Numbered from the stretch's first letter, positions 1-6,832 are shown. The stretch is 12,754 bases of DNA from Candidatus Methylomirabilota bacterium (GCA_016199025.1 JACQHM010000142.1:1-12754); one strand, 5' to 3'. The notes: generated from the sequence alone by a model not told the origin. Numbers and translations are program-made.

Positions 1-186
1 ATTTCTGACAAGGGGGAGGGGGGATGAACGGTGGGGCTGGTCTTGCTCATCCGATGGCTGTGGGAGCCGAGCACAGGGAGCCCCTCGAAAGGGAGCGAGT
101 CCGCCCTGGACATCCTGAAGAAGCGGTACGCCCGAGGGGAGATCATCAAGGAGGAATTCGAGGAGAAGAAGAAAGATCTCCTCTAA
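1..186 (+). pseudogene. Degenerate 3' part of a SHOCT-domain membrane protein gene
   Basis: In the frame ending at TAA 184-186, positions 31-186 encode 51 residues ending in a SHOCT (short C-terminal) domain, with the motif ILKKRYARGEI followed by KEEFEEKKKDLL. These 156 bases align without gaps to 6041-6196, the end of the intact SHOCT gene, with about 23 mismatches by hand count (about 85% identity). Upstream the frame is closed by TGA at 25-27. The ATG at 24 is in another frame and resembles the ATGACGG at 6014-6020, as if about 20 bases equivalent to 6021-6040 had been lost, which would shift the frame. The Gly/Trp-rich start and half of the membrane helix seen in the intact copy are missing. 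A 51-residue product from GTG 31, preceded by a purine-rich run at 11-23, cannot be excluded. The gene may also have begun outside the window in a form not visible here. The function of such proteins is unknown. Confidence 0.6.
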
Positions 187-215
187 TCGTTCCCTCCAGG
201 TGGCCGAGGACGAGT

Positions 216-875
216 GTGGGAAGCTCACCATCCTTCAACACGGATGCTGACCGGTACGACGCCTGGTATGACACCCCTAAAGGCCGGGTGCTGCTGGCCT
301 CAGAGGTGGCGTGCCTGAAGCCGTTCCTCCAGCGGTTCCCCAGGCCCTCCCTGGAGGTTGGGGTGGGCACCGGTCGCTTCGCCCAGGCCCTTGGAATCGG
401 ATACGGCGTGGATCCATCGTCACGGGCCCTTGACAAGGCACGGGAAAGAGGTGTGAAGGTCGTGCTGGGTGTGGGGGAGGCCCTCCCGTTCAGGAACGAC
501 GGCTTCGGGGCGGTGTTGATGGCCTTCACCCTTTGCTTCGTCCAAGACCCCAGCATGGTGCTCAGGGAAATTCACCGGGTCCTGTTCGCCGGAGGTGGGC
601 TGGTCTTGGGCCTGCTCCTGAAGGGAACCCCTTGGGCCGACTTTTATGCGGAACGGGGAAGGGAAGGGGACCCCTTGTTCCGAACGGCCCACTTTTACGC
701 AAGGGAAGAGGTGGAAGCCCTGCTCAAGGAGCACGGTCTTTCCGTCACCAGCTCTCGCTCGACCCTTTTCCAGCCACCCGGGCTGGAGATGTATCGAGAG
801 GAAGAGCCGGTGGATGGTTCTGTGCCTGGAGCGGGTTTTGTCGCCATGTTAGCGGTGAAGGCTGGAGGGAGGTAG
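216..875 (+). CDS. Class I SAM-dependent methyltransferase
   Basis: The product (219 residues) is a small Rossmann-fold methyltransferase of the UbiE/Methyltransf_11 type, presumably cytoplasmic and using S-adenosylmethionine; the acceptor substrate cannot be read from the sequence. Visible signs are motif I EVGVGTGR at residues 47-54, the acidic residue at the end of strand 2 (GVDPS, Asp66), the motif EALPF near residue 90 typical of post-I loops, and a hydrophobic strand followed by REIHRVL of the motif III region. The reading frame is open back to ATG 24, but that extension overlaps the SHOCT remnant in a different frame and resembles no protein. GTG 216 is chosen because it follows GAGGACGA at 206-213 and lies just before the conserved DRYDAWYDTPKGR segment. 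The RND transporter gene follows after 67 bases, so the two may be co-transcribed, with no obvious functional link. Confidence 0.82.
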   Translation: MGSSPSFNTDADRYDAWYDTPKGRVLLASEVACLKPFLQRFPRPSLEVGVGTGRFAQALGIGYGVDPSSRALDKARERGVKVVLGVGEALPFRNDGFGAVLMAFTLCFVQDPSMVLREIHRVLFAGGGLVLGLLLKGTPWADFYAERGREGDPLFRTAHFYAREEVEALLKEHGLSVTSSRSTLFQPPGLEMYREEEPVDGSVPGAGFVAMLAVKAGGR

Positions 876-942
876 AGCTCTCAGAGGGAGGGGACAGGGT
901 GAAGGGCCATTTCGAACAGATCGAACCTGACGGGAGGGAGCG

Positions 943-3249
943 ATGAAGAAAGAAGGGACTGAGGTCTCCAGGCTTACCGAGCTTTCCGTCAGATACCCAA
1001 AGGCAGTGATCCTCCTCACCTTCCTGATCACCATCGGGTTCGCCATCCAGTTTCCCAAGGTCAGGATCGATACGGACCCCAAGAACATGCTCCCGGCCAC
1101 GTCGGACGTGAGGGTCTATAACGATCAGGTTGAGGGGTGGTTCGGGCTTCACAAGGACATGATGGTCCTGGGGATCGCCAATGAGAAGGGGGTCTTGAAC
1201 CAGACGACCCTGGAGCGGATCGCCCGGATCACCGAGGAGATCCTGAAGCTCAAGGGGGTGGTGCTTCGGGATGTGGCGAGCTTTACGACGGTGGATAACG
1301 TCGTCGTGGAGGGAGGGGCCCTCGCCGTCCACCCCCTGATGACCCAGGTGCCCAAGACCCCGGAGGAGATGGAGGCCCTGAGAAGCTCCCTCTTCGAAAA
1401 TCCGCTCTTCCTCGACCGCTTCATCTCAAGGGATGGCACCACCACGGCCATCTACATCCCCCTGGAAGAGGGGGCCAACGGGAAGGAGATCGCCGACCGG
1501 ATCCAAGAGATCCTGAAGCGGGAGAAGGGGGAAGAACAATACTCCCTGGCCGGGGACCCTGTGGCCAGGGACACCTTCGGGGCCGAGATGTTCATCCAGA
1601 TGGGCCTTTTCGCCCCCATCGCCGGGATGATCATGTTCATCGCCCTCTTTCTCATGTTCAGGAACCTCGCCCTGGCGGCGACCATGATGGTCGTGGCCAT
1701 GCTGAGCACCGTCTGGAGCATGGGGGCCCTGATCGGCCTGGGGTATCCCGTCCACATCATGAGTTCCATGATCCCCGTGTTCTTAATGGCCATCGCCACC
1801 GACAGCATCCACATCTTTAACGAGTTCTACTTTCGGTTTAAAGAGGTTGGGGAGAAGAGGGCCGCCATCCTGGACACCATCAGGGTCGTCGGCCCTCCTG
1901 TCCGCTACACGGCCCTTGCCACCGCCATCGGCTTTGGCGTCCTGGCCCTGGGGGGGATCATCCCCGTCCGGGTCTTCGGCCTCTTTGTAGCCTTCGGCAC
2001 CCTCGTCATCCGCCTGATGAGCTTTAGTGTCCTCCCGGCGGTGATGATGCTCCTGAAGGAAGAGCGGCTGATGAAGCTCGTCGGCCGGGAGGACCTGGAG
2101 CGGGGGGCCTCCCGGTGGCTGGGGATGATCGGGAAGATCAGCCTTGAACGGAGCAAGACTGTTGTAGCTATCGGGCTTGTCCTCCTCACCCTGGCCCTGG
2201 TCGGGATCACGAAGATCCGGATCAACAACAACATGGTGAACTGGTTTAAGAGAGGGAGCGAGATCCGCCAGGCCGATGCCGTGATGAATCAGAAGCTTGG
2301 CGGGACCTCCCTCGCCTATCTCGTGGCCAGCTCCGAAGAAGAAGACGCCATGAAGCGGCCTGCGGTGCTCCGATACCTTGAGGCCCTCCAGCGGGACCTG
2401 GAGAAGGCCTCCTTCGTGGGGAAGACCACCTCGGTGGTGGACGTCGTCAAGCGGATCAACCGGGTCCTGCACGACGATGATCCGAGGTTCGAGACGATTC
2501 CCGATGCTCAGGACGTCATCGGCCAGTACCTCTTCCTCTTCGCCTCATCGGCGAAGCCCCGCGACCTCGACACCCTGGTGGACTACCCCTTCCAGAAGGC
2601 CAACATCTGGGTCCAGCTCAAGACCTGGGATGCGGTGGGCATGCGGGAGGTCCTCGACCGGATAAGGGTCTATACCGCCGCCCATCCTCCGCCGGGGGTC
2701 ACGTTTAAACCGGCAGGGATCGCCTACTTCAACCTGGTCTGGAACGACGAGGTCCTCCGCGACATGGTCAGGATGTTTATCATCGCGCTCATCCTGGTCT
2801 TCCTCGTCCTGGCGGCCAGCTTCCGGTCCCTCCGGTGGGGCGCCATCAGCTTCATCCCCCTCCTCTTCACGATCCTCTTGATCTACGGCGTCGTGGGCTT
2901 CATCGGGAAGGACTTCGACATGCCCATCTCCGTCCTTTCCACCCTCTCCCTGGGGATGGCGGTTGATTTCGCCATCCACTTCATCAGGCGCTTTCACCAG
3001 AGGCTGGCGGTGGATTCCGATGTCAAAGAGGCCCTCCTCTGGACGGCCGCCCGTCCCGGGAAGGGGATCATGCGGAACGCCGTCCTGTTTGCCATCGCCT
3101 TCTCCGTCATGGTCTTCGCCAGCCTGACCCCCTATATCGTCGTGGGCCTGTTCATTGTCTCCCTGATGCTCGTGAGCGCCCTCCTGACCATCATCTCCCT
3201 CACGGCCCTCATCAACCTCTTTCACCCCTTCCTGTTGAAGAAGGGGTAG
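943..3249 (+). CDS. RND superfamily exporter of the MMPL type
   Basis: An inner-membrane transporter of 768 residues with the duplicated RND layout. Helix 1 is near residues 20-37, followed by a periplasmic loop of about 180 residues, then helices 2-6 (about 220-370), helix 7 (about 405-424), a second periplasmic loop, and helices 8-12 (about 608-762). Candidate proton-relay acids sit in the two equivalent helices, Asp287 in MAIATDSIHIF and Asp675 in LGMAVDFAIHF. The size fits the MMPL/HpnN group, which moves lipids or other hydrophobic molecules, rather than the longer tripartite drug pumps (about 1,000 residues or more). The ATG follows the ribosome-binding sequence GGGAGGGAG. The next gene, 15 bases downstream, is LolA-like and the one after is an outer-membrane barrel, which points to transport of a lipid or lipophilic compound through the envelope. 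The substrate is not evident; hopanoid, fatty-acyl or polyene-type lipids are possibilities by analogy only. Confidence 0.9.
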   Translation: MKKEGTEVSRLTELSVRYPKAVILLTFLITIGFAIQFPKVRIDTDPKNMLPATSDVRVYNDQVEGWFGLHKDMMVLGIANEKGVLNQTTLERIARITEEILKLKGVVLRDVASFTTVDNVVVEGGALAVHPLMTQVPKTPEEMEALRSSLFENPLFLDRFISRDGTTTAIYIPLEEGANGKEIADRIQEILKREKGEEQYSLAGDPVARDTFGAEMFIQMGLFAPIAGMIMFIALFLMFRNLALAATMMVVAMLSTVWSMGALIGLGYPVHIMSSMIPVFLMAIATDSIHIFNEFYFRFKEVGEKRAAILDTIRVVGPPVRYTALATAIGFGVLALGGIIPVRVFGLFVAFGTLVIRLMSFSVLPAVMMLLKEERLMKLVGREDLERGASRWLGMIGKISLERSKTVVAIGLVLLTLALVGITKIRINNNMVNWFKRGSEIRQADAVMNQKLGGTSLAYLVASSEEEDAMKRPAVLRYLEALQRDLEKASFVGKTTSVVDVVKRINRVLHDDDPRFETIPDAQDVIGQYLFLFASSAKPRDLDTLVDYPFQKANIWVQLKTWDAVGMREVLDRIRVYTAAHPPPGVTFKPAGIAYFNLVWNDEVLRDMVRMFIIALILVFLVLAASFRSLRWGAISFIPLLFTILLIYGVVGFIGKDFDMPISVLSTLSLGMAVDFAIHFIRRFHQRLAVDSDVKEALLWTAARPGKGIMRNAVLFAIAFSVMVFASLTPYIVVGLFIVSLMLVSALLTIISLTALINLFHPFLLKKG

Positions 3250-3264
3250 CGGCGGAGGTACCCC

Positions 3265-4080
3265 ATGCGAAAGTTCGTAACTCCCTTGACCGTCCTTCTC
3301 GTTCCGTTGGCCCTCGGCTTACGCCCCTCGCCCGTCGGGGCCCAGACGTTAAGCGGGGAGGAGATCATGAAAAGAAGCTCCCTGGCCGAGTTCTACCCTG
3401 GCGACGACATGAAAGCCAGGGTCCTGATGCGCCTCATCACCAAGGATGGGGGTGAGAGGATCCGAGAGATGACGATGCTCAGGAAGAACCTCCAGGAGGG
3501 AGGGGATCAGCGCTATTTCATCTACTTCCACCGGCCCGCCGATGTCCGGGAGATGACCTTCCTGATCTGGAAGTCCCCGAGGAAGGACGACGACCGCTGG
3601 CTGTTCATCCCGGCTCTGAAGCTCGTGAAACGGATCGCCGCCAACGACAAACGATCCAGCTTCGTGGGCTCCGACTTCAGCTACGAGGACGTCTCGGGGC
3701 GGGATGTGGAGGAGGACAGCCATAAGCTCCTCAGGGAGGAGAAGGTCGACGGCAAAGACGCCTTTGTCATCGAGAGCGTCCCGAAGGATCCCGCGAGCGC
3801 TGACTTTGGCAAAAAGCTCTCCTGGATCGACAAGGTCAGCTTCATCCCCTTGAAGGAGGAGTACTACGACAGGCGAGGGGATCTTTCCAGGGTCTTCTCG
3901 GCCGACGAGGTCAAGCAGGTCCAGGGCCTCTGGACGATCACGAAGCGGACGATGAAGAATGTTCAGACGGGCCACCGTACCGAGGTGACCTTCCAGGAGG
4001 TGAAGTATAACTTGAAGCTCTCCGATGCCCTCTTTACGGAGCGCTACCTGAAGAACCCGCCGCCGGAGGCGGTCCGATGA
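3265..4080 (+). CDS. LolA-like outer-membrane lipoprotein-sorting family protein
   Basis: A periplasmic protein of 271 residues with a clear signal peptide: positive start MRKF, hydrophobic stretch about 6-18, and likely cleavage after Ala26 in PVGAQT. The mature part matches the COG2834 / LolA_like family: EEIMKRS helix, repeated amphipathic beta strands, the segment RYFIYFHRPADVREMTFLIW, then DDDRWLFIPALKLVKRI, followed by SFVGSDFSYEDVSGR. This family has the half-barrel fold that holds a lipid in LolA and LolB, but it is not the classical LolA paired with LolCDE. It sits between an RND/MMPL pump and an outer-membrane barrel; its stop codon overlaps the next start (ATGA 4077-4080) and GGAGGT precedes its ATG. 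The inferred role is to shuttle or chaperone a hydrophobic cargo released by the pump across the periplasm. Family assignment is firm; the cargo is unknown. Confidence 0.87.
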   Translation: MRKFVTPLTVLLVPLALGLRPSPVGAQTLSGEEIMKRSSLAEFYPGDDMKARVLMRLITKDGGERIREMTMLRKNLQEGGDQRYFIYFHRPADVREMTFLIWKSPRKDDDRWLFIPALKLVKRIAANDKRSSFVGSDFSYEDVSGRDVEEDSHKLLREEKVDGKDAFVIESVPKDPASADFGKKLSWIDKVSFIPLKEEYYDRRGDLSRVFSADEVKQVQGLWTITKRTMKNVQTGHRTEVTFQEVKYNLKLSDALFTERYLKNPPPEAVR

Positions 4081-5336
4081 GGGTGAGAGCCTCAATCTGG
4101 ATCGCCTTAGGCCTTCCCCTCGTCTTCGCCTCCCCCCCGGCCTCTTTTGCGATCGAGGTCCCCATTCATGGATTCCTGGAGGTGGCGGGGGGGGTGCGGC
4201 TTCAGGACGATCCGGCCCAACCGGAGGATGCGACCTTGGGAGAAGGCCGGGTCCAACTGGAGGTGTCGCATTCGTGGGAAAAGGGCCCCAAGGTGTTCCT
4301 GCGGACGGACTTCATCGGGGACGCCGTCCTGGAGACGACGAAGATCGAGGTCCGGGAGGTCTACATTGACTCCCCACCCATCCCCAAGGTAGACGTTCGG
4401 ATCGGGCGGCAGATCCTGACCTGGGGGACGGGCGATTTTCTCTTCGTCAACGACCTCTTCCCCAAAGATTACCTCTCGTTCTTCATCGGCCGCCAATCCC
4501 AGTACTTGAAGGTGGCCTCCGACGCCCTGAAGGCGAGCCTGTTCGTCGAACCTCTTTCCCTGGACGTTGTGGCGATCCCCTTCTTCACCCCCGATCGCGT
4601 CCCCACCGGAGAGCGGCTCTCCTTCTTCGACGGGCTCTCAGGCCGCATCGTGGGGAAGGACGCGGACCTCACCCTCGAGGAGCCCAAGGAGACCTTCGGG
4701 AATACCGAGGTCACCCTCAGGCTGCTGGGGCACTTCCAAAGTTACGAAGTGGCCCTCTATGGGTTCACGGGCTTCTTCCACTCCCCTGTAGGGGTGAAGG
4801 ATCCGATGAAGCGGGTGCTCTTCTATCCGAAGCTGAACGTCTACGGTGCGAGCACCCGGGGCCCTGCCCTCGGGGGGATCGCCAACGTGGAGATAGGTTA
4901 CTACGACTCCCGTGAGGATCGGGCGGGGAGGGATCCTTTCGTCGAGAACCCTTCGATCAAGTACCTCGTGGGCTACGAGCGGCAGCCCTGGGCGGATTTC
5001 ACGCTAGGGGTCCAATACTTCCTGGACCAGATGTTGAAATTCGACCGCTTTCAGGCCTCCCTCCCTCCAGGGGCCCCGACCCGGGACGAGCTCCGCCACC
5101 TCTTGACGTTGCGGCTGACCCAATTCTTGCGCTATCAGACCATCGAGCTTTCCCTCTTCGTCTTCTACAGTCCCTCGGACGGCGACTCCTACGTGAGGCC
5201 CTCGGTCTCCTACAAGGTGACGGACAATCTCACGGCTGTCCTGGGGGCCAACCTCTTCAGTGGAGGGAGGAGCACCCCCTTCGGCCAACTGGATGCGGAT
5301 GACAACCTCTATCTCCGTCTGACCTATAGCTTTTAG
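4077..5336 (+). CDS. Outer-membrane beta-barrel protein (DUF1302-like)
   Basis: A secreted protein of 419 residues. The signal peptide covers about residues 1-25 (hydrophobic core IWIALGLPLVF, likely cleavage after SFA). The rest alternates polar and hydrophobic residues in strand-like segments and ends in LYLRLTYSF, with the C-terminal Phe that the BAM machinery recognises in outer-membrane barrels. The segment VDVRIGRQILTWGTGDFLF followed by NDLFPKDY resembles the conserved region of DUF1302/alginate-export-like porins. It overlaps the LolA-like gene by four bases, so translation is probably coupled. Known gene neighbourhoods pairing RND pumps, LolA-like proteins (including DUF1329) and DUF1302 barrels support a role as the outer-membrane end of an export route. 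The exact family is less certain than the barrel nature, and whether it forms a channel or a lipid-docking site cannot be judged. Confidence 0.8.
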   Translation: MRVRASIWIALGLPLVFASPPASFAIEVPIHGFLEVAGGVRLQDDPAQPEDATLGEGRVQLEVSHSWEKGPKVFLRTDFIGDAVLETTKIEVREVYIDSPPIPKVDVRIGRQILTWGTGDFLFVNDLFPKDYLSFFIGRQSQYLKVASDALKASLFVEPLSLDVVAIPFFTPDRVPTGERLSFFDGLSGRIVGKDADLTLEEPKETFGNTEVTLRLLGHFQSYEVALYGFTGFFHSPVGVKDPMKRVLFYPKLNVYGASTRGPALGGIANVEIGYYDSREDRAGRDPFVENPSIKYLVGYERQPWADFTLGVQYFLDQMLKFDRFQASLPPGAPTRDELRHLLTLRLTQFLRYQTIELSLFVFYSPSDGDSYVRPSVSYKVTDNLTAVLGANLFSGGRSTPFGQLDADDNLYLRLTYSF

Positions 5337-5355
5337 GCACGATCAGTTGTAGGAT

Positions 5356-5366
5356 AAGGAGGTGAT
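5356..5366 (+). promoter_or_regulatory. Very strong Shine-Dalgarno site for the UGA-containing DUF2892 gene
   Basis: AAGGAGGTGAT is an 11-base match to the complement of the 16S rRNA 3' end, placed five bases before ATG 5372. Such a site argues that the downstream reading frame, although interrupted by two TGA codons, is under selection for efficient translation. An ATG at 5365 overlaps it but is out of frame and too close to use this site. Confidence 0.75.
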
Positions 5367-5371
5367 GGGAG

Positions 5372-5572
5372 ATGAAACTCTACATGGAGCAGTGGCTTCG
5401 ACTCCTGGGAGGGATCATCGTCTTGGTCAGTGTCCTCCTGGCCGCCTACCACAGTCCCACCTGGCTCTGATTGACAGGGCTGATGGGGGTGAACCTCATC
5501 CAGTCGGCCTTCACCAACTTCTGACCCTCGATGATCGTCCTGCGGGCCGCAGGCGTGAAAGAAAGACCATAA
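5372..5572 (+). CDS. DUF2892/YgaP-like membrane protein with two in-frame UGA codons; candidate selenoprotein
   Basis: The frame from ATG 5372 to TAA 5570-5572 has 66 codons and reads as a DUF2892 (YgaP-type transmembrane) protein. It has an amphipathic start, helix 1 LLGGIIVLVSVLLAAYHSP (11-29), then WL-UGA-LTGLMGVNLIQSAFTNF-UGA-PSMIVLRAAGVKERP. TGA occurs at codon 33 (5468-5470) and codon 51 (5522-5524). The family normally has Cys at codon 51, in the FCP motif after the second helix, and a hydrophobic or aromatic residue at codon 33. Apart from these codons nothing is broken. A near-perfect Shine-Dalgarno precedes it and the ArsR gene starts 10 bases after its stop. A selenocysteine at 51, and perhaps at 33, fits the hairpins that follow each TGA. 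The alternative is a pseudogene with two nonsense mutations; if translation stops at 5468 only a 32-residue single-helix peptide is made. Family assignment is confident, recoding is inference. Confidence 0.68.
5480..5503 (+). promoter_or_regulatory. SECIS-like hairpin after the first in-frame TGA
   Basis: Bases 5482-5488 (GATGGGG) pair with 5494-5500 (CCTCATC), one pair being G-T, closing a five-base loop GTGAA. C5480 and T5481 can extend the stem to G5503 and A5502 around a bulged C5501. The loop begins with G and lies 18 nt after the TGA at 5468-5470, in the distance range known for bacterial SECIS elements. Hairpins of this size also arise by chance in GC-rich DNA. Confidence 0.4.
5539..5553 (+). 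promoter_or_regulatory. SECIS-like hairpin after the second in-frame TGA
   Basis: CCTGCG (5539-5544) pairs perfectly with CGCAGG (5548-5553) around loop GGC; opening the top pair gives loop GGGCC. The loop starts 20 nt after the TGA at 5522-5524 and begins with G, as in bacterial SECIS elements such as that of fdhF. It lies inside the coding frame, as expected for bacteria. No functional proof is available from sequence. Confidence 0.48.
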
Positions 5573-5582
5573 AGGGACCACC

Positions 5583-5933
5583 GTGAAGGAGAAACAGTTG
5601 GAGGAGAGGCTCTACGAGCTTCACGCCAGCGTCTGTAAGATCATGGCGAGCCCGAAGCGCCTGAAGCTGATCAACACGCTCCGGGACAAGGAGATGACCG
5701 TCGGCGAGCTGGTGCACCTCACGGGGATGGGCAAGGTGAACGTCTCCCAACACCTAGCCGTCCTCCGGGAGAAGGGGATCGTCACCGCCCGGAGGGATGG
5801 GATGCACATCTACTACAAACTGGCCAATCCCAAGGTCCTCCAGGCCTGTGAGCTGATGCGGGAGGTCCTCTTCGACCAGTTCAGCGAGCAGCGCCAGGTG
5901 TTGGAGCGGGCGAAGAAGGTCTTCGAACGCTAA
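5583..5933 (+). CDS. ArsR/SmtB-family transcriptional repressor
   Basis: A winged-helix DNA-binding protein of 116 residues. The domain runs from about residue 14 to 82: ASPKRLKLINTLRDKEMTVGEL is the helix 1-3 region, NVSQHLAVLREKGIV (53-67) is the recognition helix and its continuation, and RRDGMHIYYKLA is the wing. The start is GTG 5583, preceded by AAGGGA at 5572-5577. It carries only two cysteines, Cys18 near the first helix and Cys89 in the last helix (LQACELMRE), and lacks an obvious CxC metal site of the classic ArsR/CadC kind. A dithiol or persulfide-sensing mode like that of YgaV, BigR and SqrR is therefore plausible, also because YgaV is linked with the DUF2892 protein YgaP. That is inference; the cysteine positions differ from those proteins. 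It probably controls its own cluster (5372-6832). Confidence 0.88.
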   Translation: MKEKQLEERLYELHASVCKIMASPKRLKLINTLRDKEMTVGELVHLTGMGKVNVSQHLAVLREKGIVTARRDGMHIYYKLANPKVLQACELMREVLFDQFSEQRQVLERAKKVFER

Positions 5934-5947
5934 GGAGGGATGCACCG

Positions 5948-6196
5948 ATGATGGGAGGTCCTGGATGGATGGGAGGACCAGGGTGGGGGGGATGGGGGTT
6001 CGGGGGGCTCTTCATGACGGTCTTCTGGATCCTCCTCATCGTGGGTCTGGTCTTGCTCATCAAATGGCTGTGGGAGCAGAGCGGAGGGAAGCCCTCTCAA
6101 GGAAATGAGTCCGCCTTGGACATCCTCAAGAAGCGGTACGCCAGAGGGGAGATCAACAAGGAGGAGTTCGAGGAGAAGAAAAAGGATCTGCTGTGA
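5948..6196 (+). CDS. Small SHOCT-domain membrane protein
   Basis: An 82-residue protein starting at ATG 5948 (a second ATG follows directly) behind AAGGAGGG. The first 20 residues are a Gly/Trp/Pro-rich repeat (GGPGW twice), residues 21-42 form one membrane helix (FMTVFWILLIVGLVLLI), and residues 56-82 are a SHOCT domain (ALDILKKRYARGEI, then KEEFEEKKKDLL). SHOCT is a short oligomerisation or tethering module commonly found at the C-terminus of small membrane proteins; no enzymatic role is expected. It follows the ArsR gene by 14 bases and precedes the DUF2269-like gene by 54. The damaged copy at 31-186 shows that this gene has been duplicated locally. Confidence 0.85.
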   Translation: MMGGPGWMGGPGWGGWGFGGLFMTVFWILLIVGLVLLIKWLWEQSGGKPSQGNESALDILKKRYARGEINKEEFEEKKKDLL

Positions 6197-6250
6197 GGTT
6201 CCCTGAGGGGCCAACGATGCGGAATTCATTACGGGCAGGAGGAGTGAGCG

Positions 6251-6832
6251 ATGGAATGGTATAAGGTGATCAAGTTCCTGCATGTCCTGGCGGTGGTGTT
6301 CATGTCGGCTCCCCTCTACAACCTCATCGTGGTGAACGAACGGGTGAGGTTTGGGAAGGCCCCCTTGCCGGTGGACAGGTACTTCGAGAACATCATCCGG
6401 GGAAATTCCACGCGCTGCTATGTCTTTCAACTGACGGCCCTGGTGACCGGGCTGGTCCTGATCACCATCCCAGGAGACCCACTGAGAGCGCTTGTCACGA
6501 ACTGGGTGCTGCTGGTGAAGTTTCTCCTGCTCCTCGTCCTCATGGGGCTCCTCTCCTGGGTCCATTTCGGAATCCAGCCCCGGATCGATGGGTTGCTCTC
6601 CCAGGCCCAGGGGGAGACGATCCCTCAGGAGATCGCCGGACAGATCGCCCTCTTCCGCGGGCGGAGGAAGCGATTGGCGGCGACCTGCCTGTTCCTTGTT
6701 ATTGTCACGATCCTGCTGGGAGCCCAGGTCTTCTCGCGGTTCACCCCAATGGTGACGGTGGGGCTGATCCTCCTGGCCGCCCTTTTTGCCTGGAGGGTGT
6801 ATCGAACGCCTATCCTCTACGGGTGGGTGTAG
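6251..6832 (+). CDS. DUF2269-like integral membrane protein
   Basis: A 193-residue protein with about five membrane helices: near 7-28 (IKFLHVLAVVFMSAPLYNLI), 55-75, 84-107, 140-160 and 165-184. The opening YKVIKFLHVLAVVFM and the general layout match the DUF2269/CopD-like group of predicted integral membrane proteins, whose function is not established; the early His in KFLHVLA is typical of that group. The ATG is preceded by AGGAGG at 6238-6243, a good ribosome-binding site. It is the last gene of the plus-strand cluster and its 3' end overlaps the convergent small gene on the minus strand by 23 bases, with no hairpin terminator visible there. Confidence 0.72.
   Translation: MEWYKVIKFLHVLAVVFMSAPLYNLIVVNERVRFGKAPLPVDRYFENIIRGNSTRCYVFQLTALVTGLVLITIPGDPLRALVTNWVLLVKFLLLLVLMGLLSWVHFGIQPRIDGLLSQAQGETIPQEIAGQIALFRGRRKRLAATCLFLVIVTILLGAQVFSRFTPMVTVGLILLAALFAWRVYRTPILYGWV

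Noticed and set aside
24..215. N-terminal extension of the methyltransferase frame back to ATG 24
   Set aside because: These 64 codons run across the SHOCT remnant in another frame and resemble no protein. GTG 216 with GAGGACGA upstream fits the domain boundary.
1783..2472. Long minus-strand open frames antisense to the RND transporter
   Set aside because: His/Asp/Gly/Pro-rich products without domains are typical shadows of a GC-rich gene whose own frame shows 12 helices.
5372..5572. Reassigned code with UGA read as Trp
   Set aside because: Intact genes in the window (LolA-like, SHOCT, aldehyde ferredoxin oxidoreductase, DUF218, CycH-like) end in TGA, and Trp is written TGG throughout. General reassignment would fuse genes.
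5362..5586. Uninterrupted plus-strand frame overlapping the DUF2892 gene
   Set aside because: It lies in another frame, has no recognisable domain, and its start sits inside the Shine-Dalgarno of the DUF2892 gene.
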